DNA of 64,000 nucleotides from Thiobacillus thioparus DSM 505. Lineage in GTDB: Bacteria > Pseudomonadota > Gammaproteobacteria > Burkholderiales > Thiobacillaceae. The notes beneath the pieces were generated by a model, which made no database searches, was not told where the DNA came from, and worked only from the letters and a program-made list of their open reading frames with translations. The position numbers and the translations under genes are program-made. The stretch spans positions 878,493-942,492 of the forward strand of contig NZ_KB891316.1 in NCBI RefSeq assembly GCF_000373385.1, read 5' to 3'. This document shows, in pieces, positions 54,953-64,000 of this stretch; the stretch's first letter is position 1, and each line of letters starts with the position of its first letter.

Positions 54953-56125
54953 TCAGGCATAACAGCGCAGGCGTACCGAGAAATCCTTCAGCGACTGGAT
55001 GCCGCTTTCTTCGGCGCGTTTGCACCAAGCCTGCAATTGGTCGAGCAGCTGCTCGCGGCTGGCGGTGGAACGACCCCAGATGGCGGCGAGTTCCTGGCGC
55101 ATGCGGTAGACCGTTTGCAGGCGTTCGCTCTTGCCCAACAGCGTGTCGAGTTCGGCCTTGTCGGATGCAGCCAGTTCGGCCGGCTCCTTGTGCAGCCAGC
55201 GGCGGAAGCTGTCGAAGTTCCAGTTCTGCGGCAGATTCGCGCCGGCCTTCAGCTTGGCGATCTCGGCCTTGCTGTCCGCGCGCACGCTTTTCACGAAGCG
55301 TGTCATCACGTCGTAGCGATGGGTGATGACGGCCTGCAGGGTGTCCAGGTCGCACAGCGGCTTGGCCGGCAGCCATTTCACCGTCGGCGCCACCTTGCGG
55401 ATGGTGGCGAGGCCCACATAGGACATCAGCTTGATGTAGAGCCAGCCGATGTCGAACTCGTACCATTTGTTCGACAACCGCGCCGACGTGCCGTAGGCGT
55501 GATGGTTGTTGTGCAATTCCTCGCCGCCGATCAGGATGCCCCACGGCACGATGTTGGTGCTGGCATCCTCGCTGGCGAAGTTGCGGTAGCCCCAGTAGTG
55601 GCCGATGCCGTTGATGATGCCGGCGGCGGTGATCGGGATCCATGCCATTTGCACGGCCCAGATGGTCAGGCCGAGGGGACCGAAGAGCGCGAGGTTGATG
55701 GCCATCATCGACCAGATGCCTGCGGCCGAATGGCGGCTGTAGACATTGCGCTCCATCCAGTCGTCGGGCGTGCCATGGCCGTATTTTTCAAGCGTCTCGG
55801 CCACCTTGGCTTCGGCGCGATACAACTCGGAGCCTTCCCAGAAGACTTTCTTGATGCCGCGCGTCTGCGGGCTGTGGGGATCATCGGGTGTTTCGCACTT
55901 GGCGTGGTGCTTGCGGTGGATGGCGACCCATTCCTTGGTGACCATGCCGGTGGTCATCCACAACCAGAAGCGGAAGAAGTGGCTGACGATGGGGTGCAGA
56001 TCGACGGCGCGGTGCGCCTGCGAGCGGTGCAGAAAAATGGTGACAGCGGCGATGGTGATGTGCGTCAGGCCGAGCGCGACCAGCACATATCCCCACCAGG
56101 GTAAATCCAACAAGCCTAATTGCAT
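54953..56125 (-). CDS. Membrane fatty-acid desaturase (DesA/acyl-CoA delta-9 type)
   Basis: A 390-residue di-iron membrane enzyme that would introduce a double bond in acyl chains. It has the three His boxes: HRSQAH (near residue 33), HRKHH (near 70) and HNNHH (near 205), and four hydrophobic spans (8-28, 45-60, 135-155, 160-180). It fits the delta-9 acyl-CoA/phospholipid desaturases. The C-terminal ~100 residues are an extra helical tail with no known motif. The next gene upstream is the MscS channel. Confidence 0.9.
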   Translation of the reverse strand: MQLGLLDLPWWGYVLVALGLTHITIAAVTIFLHRSQAHRAVDLHPIVSHFFRFWLWMTTGMVTKEWVAIHRKHHAKCETPDDPHSPQTRGIKKVFWEGSELYRAEAKVAETLEKYGHGTPDDWMERNVYSRHSAAGIWSMMAINLALFGPLGLTIWAVQMAWIPITAAGIINGIGHYWGYRNFASEDASTNIVPWGILIGGEELHNNHHAYGTSARLSNKWYEFDIGWLYIKLMSYVGLATIRKVAPTVKWLPAKPLCDLDTLQAVITHRYDVMTRFVKSVRADSKAEIAKLKAGANLPQNWNFDSFRRWLHKEPAELAASDKAELDTLLGKSERLQTVYRMRQELAAIWGRSTASREQLLDQLQAWCKRAEESGIQSLKDFSVRLRCYA

Positions 56126-56186
56126 GGTTCAGAGTTCCAAAAAAGGACAATAGCATCCTGTAATTTACGGACAAACCCCATAAAAA

Positions 56187-57476
56187 TCAAGGATTATTAT
56201 CAATAGGAGAGGGGGAAGCCATATGAACAACGCGTTGCGGAAAGGGGATCTCGATGCCGGCAGCCTTGAAACGTCGCCAGATCGCCCAGTTGATGTCCGA
56301 ACGCAGATTGTTCTGTCCCTCGCTGGGGTCGCGTATCCATACAGCCAGTTCCAGAAGAATGCCATTATCGGCAAACTCTTTCAGAAACACCCTGGGCGGG
56401 CTGTCCGGCTCATCGTGCACCACCCGGATATGACTGTTCGCCGCCTCCAGCATCAAGGCCTCGGCCTGCTCCAGATCGGTATCGTAGGATACTTGGATCG
56501 GCAATGCGATCCGCACGTTGGGTTTGGACAGCGAATGGTTGACGACCGTCTGGGTGATCAGCGTTTCGTTGGGGACGATGGTTTCGGTGCCATCGAGCGC
56601 CCGCAACAGCGTATAGCGCGTATTGATCTGGCTGACCTGGCCATATTTGTTGTCGACCGTCACCAGATCGCCGATGCGTACCGAACGGTCAAGCAGGATG
56701 ATGAATCCGGAAATGTAATTGCTGGCGACTTTCTGCAAACCGAAGCCGATCCCCACGCCAAGCGCCCCGCCAAACACCGACAGCACCGTGAGATCGATCC
56801 CTACTGCCGGCAAGGCCACCAGCACGGCCAGAATCAGCAGCACGGTACGCGCAGCTTTCGACAAGGCCATGCGCAACGACAGATTCATCTGCGTGATGCC
56901 CATCAGGCGGTTCTCGACGAGACGCGCCAGCGTCAGCGCAATGATGAGCGCCGCTACGATGACCGCCGCAGCCTGGAACAGCAGCCACAGCGAGAAGCGA
57001 TGGTCGCCCGACTGGAACGAGAGCGCCTCCATGGCCGCATGGATGCGCGGCAGCAGGCCGGTGATATGCAGTGCGAACGCGCTCCAGATCAGCCAGGCGG
57101 CCGTACGCTCCCACAGCTTGAGCGATTCGCGCGGCTTGAGCGCATAACGCAACGCATAGATCACCAGCCGCACGCCCGCCAGAGCCAGCAACAGCGGCAC
57201 GGCCAGGTTCAGCAGGTGGGTATTGGCCAGCCAGTGATGGGCCAGGTCGCGCCCGAGCAGCAACACCAGCAGCATGAAGAGCGGAAACCCCACCCTGCGT
57301 AAGCCGGCGTGCCAGACAGTATTGGTTTTCGCGAGAAAGGGGGCGATCAAGCGCATCACACCCCAAGCCACGAGGGCGCACGCCGCCAGCACGCCCACCT
57401 GCCACAGCAGATCGACGTTCTTGCTGTCGTCGATCAGGCGTGTCAGAAGGTTGTCAAAGGGGACGGGCTGATTCAA
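56187..57476 (-). CDS. MscS-family mechanosensitive ion channel
   Basis: A 429-residue membrane protein. About five to six helices precede the pore helix VLSVFGGALGVGIGFGLQKVASNYISGFIIL, followed by the MscS beta-domain with DRSVRIGDLVTVDNKYGQV, NTRYTLLRALDGTETIVPNETLI and the C-terminal cytoplasmic vestibule. It should protect against hypo-osmotic shock. The start at 57476 is a TTG since no ATG is near the family N-terminus. Confidence 0.88.
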   Translation of the reverse strand: MNQPVPFDNLLTRLIDDSKNVDLLWQVGVLAACALVAWGVMRLIAPFLAKTNTVWHAGLRRVGFPLFMLLVLLLGRDLAHHWLANTHLLNLAVPLLLALAGVRLVIYALRYALKPRESLKLWERTAAWLIWSAFALHITGLLPRIHAAMEALSFQSGDHRFSLWLLFQAAAVIVAALIIALTLARLVENRLMGITQMNLSLRMALSKAARTVLLILAVLVALPAVGIDLTVLSVFGGALGVGIGFGLQKVASNYISGFIILLDRSVRIGDLVTVDNKYGQVSQINTRYTLLRALDGTETIVPNETLITQTVVNHSLSKPNVRIALPIQVSYDTDLEQAEALMLEAANSHIRVVHDEPDSPPRVFLKEFADNGILLELAVWIRDPSEGQNNLRSDINWAIWRRFKAAGIEIPFPQRVVHMASPSPIDNNP

Positions 57477-57561
57477 AGGTGTCGTACGGGAACAAGGTGA
57501 ACCGGATTATAGCGGCCTGCGCGCGCCCCCAAGCAGACGCCCATACGGACGCAGTCTCCGC

Positions 57562-58773
57562 TTAGAAGTTGTGGGTAAACTGCGCCGACAGGATGTCGAC
57601 GGCGCCTTCGTAGGTTCCGCTGAGCGTCACGCCGCTTTCCGTCTTGTTGATGCGCGTATCCCGGATGAAGAGGTGGGCGTATCCGAAGTCGAGCGTGCTC
57701 CGGTCAGACACGTGATACTGCCCGCCGAACGCGATCCAGGTGCGGTCGCCGTCAGGAATGCGCGCCGTGCGGTAGGCATCGGACACGGGCGTCTGGTCGT
57801 AGGCCACGCCACCGCGCAAGATTACCTTGTCATTGAGGTGGTAATTGGCGCCCAGCGAATAACGGTAGGTATCGTCCCAGTTTTCGGTAGTCAATCCGAG
57901 CGTCGAACCATTGTTGCGCACGATGCGCAATTCCTTGAAATCGCTCCAGCCGGTCCAGGTGACGTCGGCCAGCAGATCCCACTGCGTGTTCAGCTTGTGA
58001 AACAAGCTCAGGGAAGCCGAATCCGGCAGGGTGAGATCGGCCGTCACCCCACCGTTCGACGCCGCCGCCGCACTGAATGTGGCATCGCCTTCCAGGGTGT
58101 GATCGACTTCCGAGCGGTAAGCCAGACCAATCCGGGTCGCCTCGCCCGGTTGCCACAGCACGCCCAGATTAAATCCCCAGCCATAGTCGTCACCGCGGAC
58201 TTTGACCGTGCCCGGCGCACCAGCGAAGTTAGTCAGCGTCGCCTCCGCATACTGGATGCTCAGCCCGGCGCCCAACGACAGCGACTCGCTCGCCTTCCAG
58301 GCAATCGAGGGATTGAGGTTGACCGTCTTGAGTTCGGACTTGATCGCCTCGGTACGCCCTTTCCAGGTGCTGTCATATTCGGTCTTCAGGCCGAACGGCG
58401 CATTCATCCCGATTCCGAGATGCACATCCGGCGTCAGGCGAAAGGCGAAGTAGGCATTGGGCACGAAGGCAAGATCGCCAGCATCGCCGCCATTGCCGCC
58501 CCCGATCGCAGGGCTGACGGTTCCGTTGAACCTGGCCTGCGGCTTGATGAGATGACCGGCCAACACAAGCTGCCGGTCGGGCAGCAGCGTCATACCCGCC
58601 GGATTGAAAAATATCGTGCTGGCATCCTGCGCACTGGCGGCCTGGCCGGCATAGGCATTGCCGAGGCCGCTGGCGTTCTGTTCGACCAAGGCAAAGCCGG
58701 CCGCCTGGCTCAGGTCGGCGAATCCGGCCAGTGCCAGGCCGAGCATCAGTTGTTTACGAGGAAACGAAGGCAT
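57562..58773 (-). CDS. fadL: FadL/OmpP1-type outer-membrane long-chain fatty acid transporter
   Basis: A 403-residue beta-barrel protein with signal peptide (MPSFPRKQLMLGLALAGFAD to about residue 24). The N-terminal hatch GFALVEQNASGLGNAYAGQA, DASTIFFNPAGM (NPA motif) and the final GAVDILSAQFTHNF (C-terminal Phe) are typical. GGAG lies upstream of the ATG at 58773. It is 29 bp downstream of an acyl-CoA synthetase gene, so the pair can import and activate long-chain fatty acids or hydrophobic compounds. Confidence 0.9.
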   Translation of the reverse strand: MPSFPRKQLMLGLALAGFADLSQAAGFALVEQNASGLGNAYAGQAASAQDASTIFFNPAGMTLLPDRQLVLAGHLIKPQARFNGTVSPAIGGGNGGDAGDLAFVPNAYFAFRLTPDVHLGIGMNAPFGLKTEYDSTWKGRTEAIKSELKTVNLNPSIAWKASESLSLGAGLSIQYAEATLTNFAGAPGTVKVRGDDYGWGFNLGVLWQPGEATRIGLAYRSEVDHTLEGDATFSAAAASNGGVTADLTLPDSASLSLFHKLNTQWDLLADVTWTGWSDFKELRIVRNNGSTLGLTTENWDDTYRYSLGANYHLNDKVILRGGVAYDQTPVSDAYRTARIPDGDRTWIAFGGQYHVSDRSTLDFGYAHLFIRDTRINKTESGVTLSGTYEGAVDILSAQFTHNF

Positions 58774-58802
58774 GAAGTATCTCCCTAATCGGTTTTATGT
58801 GG

Positions 58803-60617
58803 TCAGCGTGCGAAATCAGCATACATGGCCTCGACCGCTGCACGGTAACGGTCGAGCACCTGGTTGCGTTTGATTTTGAGGGTGGGGGTCAGGAGGCCGT
58901 CCTCCAGCGTCCATGGCTTGAGCTCGGGATGCAGCCGGCGAATCTGGGCATAGCCGGGAAAATGCTTGAGATGGTGCGCCACGCGGTGGGTCAGCGCCTT
59001 CATCACCTTGGGATCGCGCAAAGCCCCGGGATGGCGGGGATCGACGTTGAGATGCGCGGCAAATTCCTGCCAATGTTCCTCGTTGAGCACAGTCAGCGCA
59101 GCCAGATAGGGTTTGCCTTCGCCAACGACCATCACCTGTTCGAACAGCGGGTCGAGCAGAATGGCGGATTCCATGTCGGTCGGCGGCACCTTCTCGCCGT
59201 TGTTGAGCACGATGATGTCCTTGATGCGCCCGGTGATGTGGTAGTGGCCCCATGCATCCATCGTGGCCTGATCGCCGCTATGCAGCCAGCCCTCGCTGTC
59301 GATCATGGCACGGGTGGCGGCCTCGTCCTGCCAGTAGCCGCGCATGACGCAGCGGCTGCGTGTGAGCAGCTCGTCATTGTCGCCGATCTTCACCTCAATG
59401 CCCGGCAGCGGCGGGCCGATGCTGGACGGAATGTTGGACTCTGGACGGTTGACGCATACCACGGGGCTGGTTTCGGTCAGTCCGTAGCCTTGGATGATCG
59501 GCACGCCCAGGCCAACGAACGTGCGCGCGATCTCCGGCGAGAGTGCGGCCCCCCCCGAAATCGCCAACCGTAGCCGGCCACCCAACTTTTCCGTGACATT
59601 GCCCGCTACCCGTCTGTCGAGCACCGGCCACAGCAACTGTTCCGGGCTCCATCGCGCACGTCCCTGACTGCACTCGAAGCGGCGCCAACCGACCCGCACC
59701 GCCAGCCTGAACACCAGCCTGGCCAGGATCCCCTTCTTCTCCAGGCTGTCCTGGATGCGCCCATACACGCGCTCGTAGATACGCGGCACCGAAATCAGCA
59801 CGGTAGGGCGAATGGCCAGCAGATCCTGTGCCAGTTGGGCGATGGAGCGCGCATAGACGACTTCTGCACCGACGAGCATCGGCAGATAGTAGCCGCCAGT
59901 GCGCTCCAGCGTGTGCGACATGGGCAGAAAGGACAGAAACACCTCGTGCGGGTCGAAATCGGCGCACTGCGAGGCATAGAACGCGTTCCACAACAGATTG
60001 TCGTGCGTCAGCATCACGCCCTTGGGGCGCCCCGTGGTGCCCGAGGTGTAGACAATGCTGACCAGCAGGTCGGGGGTAAGATGACGTTCGGGCACCGGGG
60101 TGCCCGCTGCGGCAGCCAGCCAGTCGGCCGCCACCACGAAACGCGTGCTCCAGTCCACCAGGCCGCCTTCCGGCGCAGTCAGGCTGACGATGTGCTGCAG
60201 GGTCGTGGCCGACCCGGCGATTTCGGCCAGTTTCTTGTGCTGGAACTTGCCTTCGACCAGCAGCAGCCTGGTGCCGGAATGATTGAGGATGTAGGCGGCG
60301 CTCTCCGGGCGGTCATCGAGATACAAAGGCACCGTGACCAGGCCCAGCGCCAGTGCGGCCTGGTCGAAAATCACCCATTCGACGCTGTTTCTCAGCATCA
60401 CTGCTACGCGGTCGCCGGGAACCAGCCCCTCTTTCGTCAGCGCAGCCTGCCAGCGCGCCACCTCGGCCGCCACCTGCACCCAGGTGAAGCTTACCCAGGC
60501 ATTGCGCACCTCGTCGAACTGGCGGTAGGCCACCTGATCCGGCGTTGCCGCGACGCGCGCACGGAACAGGCCGCACAAGGTGCCAAGCGTATCGGGATGG
60601 AAGGGCAAATCTGCCAT
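58803..60617 (-). CDS. Long-chain fatty acid-CoA ligase (AMP-forming)
   Basis: Activates fatty acids to acyl-CoA; 604 residues. AMP-binding motifs are SIVYTSGTTGRPKGVMLTHDN, the gate VPRIYERVYGRI, ISGGAALSPEIARTF, QGYGLTETSPVVCVN, GWLHSGDQATMDAWGHYHITGRIKDIIV and the C-terminal LTPTLKIKRNQVLDRY (catalytic Lys). It belongs to the FadD15-like class (no Fad D-type N-terminus). It is directly upstream of fadL on the same strand. Confidence 0.93.
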   Translation of the reverse strand: MADLPFHPDTLGTLCGLFRARVAATPDQVAYRQFDEVRNAWVSFTWVQVAAEVARWQAALTKEGLVPGDRVAVMLRNSVEWVIFDQAALALGLVTVPLYLDDRPESAAYILNHSGTRLLLVEGKFQHKKLAEIAGSATTLQHIVSLTAPEGGLVDWSTRFVVAADWLAAAAGTPVPERHLTPDLLVSIVYTSGTTGRPKGVMLTHDNLLWNAFYASQCADFDPHEVFLSFLPMSHTLERTGGYYLPMLVGAEVVYARSIAQLAQDLLAIRPTVLISVPRIYERVYGRIQDSLEKKGILARLVFRLAVRVGWRRFECSQGRARWSPEQLLWPVLDRRVAGNVTEKLGGRLRLAISGGAALSPEIARTFVGLGVPIIQGYGLTETSPVVCVNRPESNIPSSIGPPLPGIEVKIGDNDELLTRSRCVMRGYWQDEAATRAMIDSEGWLHSGDQATMDAWGHYHITGRIKDIIVLNNGEKVPPTDMESAILLDPLFEQVMVVGEGKPYLAALTVLNEEHWQEFAAHLNVDPRHPGALRDPKVMKALTHRVAHHLKHFPGYAQIRRLHPELKPWTLEDGLLTPTLKIKRNQVLDRYRAAVEAMYADFAR

Positions 60618-60677
60618 GTCAGCTTATTCGAACGGCCGGGGGGAACGCCGCATTGATAACTGCAAAGCCCGGGTGGG

Positions 60678-61964
60678 TCAAGCAGTGGCCTTGGTCAGAA
60701 CGGCAGCGAAGAAACCGTCTGTTCCGTGCACGGCAGGCGACAGCTTCAGCATGGCGCCCGTATCGAGATCGATCTTGTTCTGCGCCAGCAGTTCATTGAC
60801 CGGCAACAGGACAAATCCGCCTTCCGCCAGCAGCGTCTCGACGATGACCTCGTTTTCCTCCGGCAACAGGCTACACGTGGCATAGACCAACCGGCCCTCC
60901 GGTTTCAGCAGCTTCGCCGCTGCGCGCAGGATGGCCGCCTGCTTCCGGGTCAGTTCCACCACACTCTCGGGCGACTGGCGGAATTTCAGATCGGGGTTGC
61001 GGCGCAGGGTGCCGAGGCCGGAACACGGTGCGTCGACCAGCACGCGATCGAGCTTGCCTGCCAGCCGTTTCACCCGCGTATCGTTTTCCGACGCGATCAG
61101 CTGCGGCATCACGTTGGACAGGCCCGAACGCGCCAGCCGCGGCTTCAGGTTGGCGAGCCGCCTTTCCGCCACGTCGAACGCGTACAAACGGCCGGTCGAG
61201 GCCATCATAGCGCCGATCGCGAGCGTCTTGCCGCCTGCACCGGCACAGAAATCGCATACCATCTCGCCGCGCCGCGCCCCTAGCAACAAGGCCAGTAATT
61301 GGCTGCCCTCGTCCTGCACTTCCAGGCTGCCGTCGAGAAACAGCGGATGGCGATTGATCGCCGGATGATCCTTGAAGCGGATGCCCCACGGCGAATACGG
61401 TGTCGCCTCGACCTTGAAGCCAGCCTCGCGCAACTGAGCCAGTACGGCGTCGCGGCCGGCCTTGTGGGCGTTGACCCGCACGTCGAGCGGCGCCGGCTGC
61501 TGCAGGGCACGGCCAAGCGCAAGGATGTCAGCATCATCCATCGTCGCCTGCAGTTTCTCGACTACCCAATCGGGCAACTCCGCATTCATCGCCAGCGGCA
61601 AGCCGTCAGTTTTGGCGTTGCGAATGTGATCGATCAATTCGGGCTTGGCGAATTTCTCCAGCGTCGCCCCGCTCATGCCGCGCATCTTGATCAGCCAGGC
61701 GATGATCAGCGTGCGCGGATTGGCCGCGGGCACCACCACCGACAGATAGCGATAGCGCCGCAATACGCCGAATACGGCTTCGGCCACGAACGCACGGTCA
61801 TGCGAGCCGAGTTTCTTGTGCTCGCGAAAAAACGCCGACAATACGGCATCGGCCGGGCGATTGAAATCCAGCACCAGATCGAGCGCCTGGGTGGCAAGTT
61901 GCAACAACGGGGGGGTCAGTTCCATCAGGGGGGCGGCAGGCAGGTTGGCAGGCGGCAGGATCAT
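60678..61964 (-). CDS. RsmB/NOP family RNA (cytosine-5) methyltransferase
   Basis: A 428-residue SAM-dependent enzyme; an N-terminal NusB-like helical domain (VLSAFFREHKKLGSHDRAFVAEAVFG) precedes the catalytic domain with CDFCAGAGGKTLAIGAMM, VLVDAPCSGLGTLRRNPD (one catalytic Cys) and LVYATCSLLPEENE (the other). It methylates rRNA, but the exact cytosine, hence the RsmB or RsmF name, is not fixed by sequence. The ATG at 61964 is given; another at 61925 is possible. It lies 12 bp after the hypothetical gene at 61977. Confidence 0.9.
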   Translation of the reverse strand: MILPPANLPAAPLMELTPPLLQLATQALDLVLDFNRPADAVLSAFFREHKKLGSHDRAFVAEAVFGVLRRYRYLSVVVPAANPRTLIIAWLIKMRGMSGATLEKFAKPELIDHIRNAKTDGLPLAMNAELPDWVVEKLQATMDDADILALGRALQQPAPLDVRVNAHKAGRDAVLAQLREAGFKVEATPYSPWGIRFKDHPAINRHPLFLDGSLEVQDEGSQLLALLLGARRGEMVCDFCAGAGGKTLAIGAMMASTGRLYAFDVAERRLANLKPRLARSGLSNVMPQLIASENDTRVKRLAGKLDRVLVDAPCSGLGTLRRNPDLKFRQSPESVVELTRKQAAILRAAAKLLKPEGRLVYATCSLLPEENEVIVETLLAEGGFVLLPVNELLAQNKIDLDTGAMLKLSPAVHGTDGFFAAVLTKATA

Positions 61965-61976
61965 TCCCGCCGGGGT

Positions 61977-62279
61977 TTACTCGTCTTCGCCGAGCTCGGG
62001 ATCCCAGCCCATTTCACGCGCGCGTTCCGTGGCCATCTTGTACAGGGTGGTGTGGCGCTCACGCAGATCGGGCGGCAGGCGGCTGGGCAGATTGCCGTAC
62101 TTGTCCCACTCGGCCTCGATTTTTTCCGTCAAGGCCTGCATTTGCCCCAGTTGCCAGCCGGCGCAATCCTCGCTCTCGGGGATGAAGCCGAACAGCCAGC
62201 CGTCGAGCACGACGCGCGCCAGCATGGTGACGCCGTGCTTGTCGTTGTAGAAGCCGGCATAGGTCATTTTGGTATTCAT
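61977..62279 (-). CDS. Conserved hypothetical protein
   Basis: A 100-residue soluble protein that I do not recognise. It is acidic at the C-terminus (PELGEDE) and predicted helical after residue 45. GFYNDKHGVTMLARVVLDGW and FGFIPESEDCAGWQLGQM are its conserved-looking parts. Its ATG overlaps the stop of the psiE-like gene (ATGA at 62276-62279), and the RsmB-like gene follows 12 bp later, so all three are probably co-transcribed. Confidence 0.75.
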   Translation of the reverse strand: MNTKMTYAGFYNDKHGVTMLARVVLDGWLFGFIPESEDCAGWQLGQMQALTEKIEAEWDKYGNLPSRLPPDLRERHTTLYKMATERAREMGWDPELGEDE

Positions 62280-62704
62280 GGTTGCGACTCTCTGTCCTTT
62301 GGATTTTCGTCATACGGGAAACGGATATGACCATAACGAATCACCAGCACGGAAACGGCCAGCAACAGCATCGCAGCAGTCACGCCGAGCATCCGCCATG
62401 CATCGAGGCTTTTCATGTCGAGCACGAGATAACGTGCCAGCGCCACAATGGCGATGTAAATGGGAAAGCGCACCGGCAGCTGGCCGGAACGGAAATACAC
62501 CCCCACCATGGCGAGGACTTCCAGATACAGGAACAGCAGCAGCAGGTCGCCCAGCGCCACCGTTCGGGCCGCGATCATGGCATTGACCTCGAACACGCCA
62601 GCGACCAGCGTGGCAAGCGTGATGACGATGAGGCCGATGGCCTCGAACACACCCAGCACGTTGAGTGCCAGACGCGCGAATAACCGGTCTTTGGCGGGAT
62701 TCAT
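62276..62704 (-). CDS. PsiE-like inner-membrane protein
   Basis: A 142-residue protein with four hydrophobic segments (about 12-40, 44-66, 75-95 and 105-125), matching the phosphate-starvation-inducible PsiE family: LGDLLLLFLYLEVLAMVGVYF, SGQLPVRFPIYIAIVALARYLVLD. The role of PsiE is unknown. The ATG at 62704 is taken over an ATC/ATT-rich extension to 62719. It is coupled to the downstream hypothetical gene by ATGA. Confidence 0.8.
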   Translation of the reverse strand: MNPAKDRLFARLALNVLGVFEAIGLIVITLATLVAGVFEVNAMIAARTVALGDLLLLFLYLEVLAMVGVYFRSGQLPVRFPIYIAIVALARYLVLDMKSLDAWRMLGVTAAMLLLAVSVLVIRYGHIRFPYDENPKDRESQP

Positions 62705-62743
62705 GGGCGTTACGATCAAGTGACTGGCAAGGATACCTCAACC

Positions 62744-63799
62744 TCAATCCGGACGCGCATGTCCCAGCCATTCACGCCAGATCCCGACCGTTACCGCAAG
62801 CAGCACAGGGCCCAGGAACAGCCCGATCAAGCCGAAGGCATGAAGTCCGCCCAACACGCCCAGAAAGACCAGCAGGAACGGGATCTGCGTCGGGCCACTG
62901 ATGACGAGCGGACGGATCAGATTGTCGATCCAGCTCACCACCAGCGCCCCCCACAGGAACAGGCCCAGCGCCGCACCGGTCTCGCCGTTGGCCAGGAGGG
63001 TCAGGGACAGCCCGATCCAGACCACCGGGCCGACGAAAGGAATCAGCGACACCAGGGCGGTGATCACCCCCCACAGCGCGGGCGCGGCGAGCCCCGCCAC
63101 CCAGTAACCGAGGCCGGCAAGCGTACCCTGTGCCAGCGCTGTCAGCACGATACCAAACACCACGGCCCGCACGGTCACGCCGACCGCCTGGATGTAGCCG
63201 CGCGCCGCCTCGCCCAGCCAGCGCGTGGCCACGCCGCGAAACTGCGCCAGCACGCTGACGCCGTGTCGGTACAGGAAGAACAGCGCGAACACCGCCAGAC
63301 CGAATTTCGCCACATTGCGGCCGACACCGCCTACCAGGGATCTCAACGCGACCGAATTGGTCAGGCCCAGCGCATCAAACTGCGCATGTACCCATGCCGG
63401 ATCGGCCTGGACGCGCTGGTACTGCTCGACCAGCCACGTCCCGCCCGGCCAGCTTCGCACCCCGGCGGGCAAGGGCGGAAGCCCATGAACGGCGAACTGC
63501 TTGAGCGTCGCCGAGGCCGCCACCACATCGGCCGCCACCGTGAACATCACCCACACCAGCGGCAGCAGCAGGGCCGCCGTCACCCCCAGTGTCATCAGCA
63601 GCGCGGCGAGATTGTCGCGTCCGGGCATCCGGCGGCATACCCACTGATGGAGCGGCCAGGTCACGTACGCGAGGATCCCCGCCCAGGCCAGGGCAGCGAG
63701 AAAAGGCGACAACACCCAGATCGTCAGCCCGAATATGGCGACCAGGAATGCAAATCCCACGATCCGTCGAGCCAGGGGAGAATCGGTATAAGTCGGCAT
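62744..63799 (-). CDS. AI-2E family transporter (PerM-like permease)
   Basis: A 351-residue membrane protein with about eight helices; LSPFLAALAWAGILAYVTWPLH, the GWTGLF-like long periplasmic part, ALFFLYRHGVSVLAQFR, GVITALVSLIPFVGPVVWIGLSL and LFLWGALVVSWIDNLIRPLVI are typical of the AI-2 exporter/PerM family. Its physiological substrate in this organism is not known. It starts at the ATG at 63799; about 100 bp separate it from the truncated gene at the right edge. Confidence 0.88.
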   Translation of the reverse strand: MPTYTDSPLARRIVGFAFLVAIFGLTIWVLSPFLAALAWAGILAYVTWPLHQWVCRRMPGRDNLAALLMTLGVTAALLLPLVWVMFTVAADVVAASATLKQFAVHGLPPLPAGVRSWPGGTWLVEQYQRVQADPAWVHAQFDALGLTNSVALRSLVGGVGRNVAKFGLAVFALFFLYRHGVSVLAQFRGVATRWLGEAARGYIQAVGVTVRAVVFGIVLTALAQGTLAGLGYWVAGLAAPALWGVITALVSLIPFVGPVVWIGLSLTLLANGETGAALGLFLWGALVVSWIDNLIRPLVISGPTQIPFLLVFLGVLGGLHAFGLIGLFLGPVLLAVTVGIWREWLGHARPD

Positions 63800-63901
63800 A
63801 GTTGCCCTTTAGCCTTGATACCTTCAAGGGTACTTCAGTGCGCTCCGGAACCAGGGGTCAAAACAGGCAACGAAGGCATGCTGCACGTTCGTTGCCCGGC
63901 T

Positions 63902-64000
63902 TCAGCCCGGGGCAGTTGGTTTTCGCGTCACCCATAGGCTGGCAAACATGAAGCTGGCGATGATGAGGCCCACGATGCCGAGCGACAGGGCCACCGGGAT
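63902..64000 (-). CDS. C-terminal end of a membrane protein, cut by the window edge
   Basis: Only the last 32 codons are present. They encode one hydrophobic helix (IPVALSLGIVGLIIASFMFA) and a short basic tail VTRKPTAPG before the TGA. A small integral membrane protein, perhaps a DUF485-like or transporter subunit, is possible, but the piece is too short to name. Confidence 0.55.
   Translation of the reverse strand: MPVALSLGIVGLIIASFMFASLWVTRKPTAPG

Noticed and set aside
1-64000. tRNA, rRNA, CRISPR array or prophage
   Set aside because: No cloverleaf with a CCA-type end, no rRNA-like sequence, no direct repeats with regular unique spacers and no phage structural genes were seen in any gap.

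Overview
The window is a GC-rich, gene-dense chromosomal segment from a betaproteobacterium. Gene content and local order fit a Thiobacillus-like chemolithoautotroph (Nitrosomonadales/Hydrogenophilales). Pointers are C5-pathway haem genes (hemL, hemCDXY), a class I fructose-1,6-bisphosphatase (Calvin cycle/gluconeogenesis), a PilGHIJ twitching/chemosensory cluster, a PEP-CTERM-type exported protein, a possible DsrS-like protein of sulfur oxidisers, two rubredoxins and several DUF302 proteins. The genus is an inference from gene content; no rRNA or tRNA gene was found in the window.

Layout. 0-3.5 kb: pilG-pilH-pilI-pilJ on the minus strand. 3.7-5.2 kb: an exported protein of unknown function, a rubredoxin, and a 243-bp inverted-repeat structure lying between the rubredoxin and thiD. 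5.2-9.1 kb: thiD-thiE-hemL plus the possible dsrS. 9.1-12.1 kb: cutA-dsbD facing away from fxsA. 12.2-14.8 kb: a sugar epimerase-like protein, a 2Fe-2S/FAD reductase and an exported DUF302 protein. 14.9-18.8 kb: hemC-hemD-hemX-hemY. 18.8-23.4 kb: a thioredoxin-like protein, a LuxR-type response regulator with a hybrid histidine kinase, and mpl. 23.4-24.6 kb: two inverted ~330-bp structured repeats around a lower-GC gene for a four-helix membrane protein. This is the most unusual part of the window. 24.6-29.4 kb: a LysR regulator facing an EamA exporter across a palindromic operator, then a large PAS-GGDEF-EAL protein. 29.5-33.8 kb: a fragment resembling the C-terminus of an acyl-CoA dehydrogenase, still translationally coupled to DUF302 and rubredoxin genes, then a YqiA-like esterase, an RNB exoribonuclease and TonB. 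34-38 kb: PEP-CTERM-like protein, fbp, MASE3-GGDEF-EAL. 38.4-45 kb: RND efflux pump with a divergent TetR regulator, then a photolyase. 45-50.3 kb: yqgE-ruvX-pyrR-pyrB-pyrC'-lnt. 50.3-54.9 kb: a GGDEF protein, coaBC-dut, radC and rpmB-rpmG. 55-64 kb: minus-strand lipid, membrane and RNA genes (desaturase, MscS channel, FadL, acyl-CoA synthetase, RsmB-like methyltransferase, PsiE-like protein, AI-2E-type permease) and the cut end of one more membrane protein.

Functional links. pyrRBC' is a compact pyrimidine unit whose dihydroorotase-like member lacks two catalytic histidines, so it is probably a structural subunit. FadL, the acyl-CoA synthetase and the desaturase form a fatty-acid uptake and modification neighbourhood. 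Three separate c-di-GMP proteins and the Pil chemosensory genes point to control of surface motility. Regulatory palindromes are clear between lysR and eamA (ATTGTT-N11-AACAAT), between the RND operon and tetR, and upstream of fbp.
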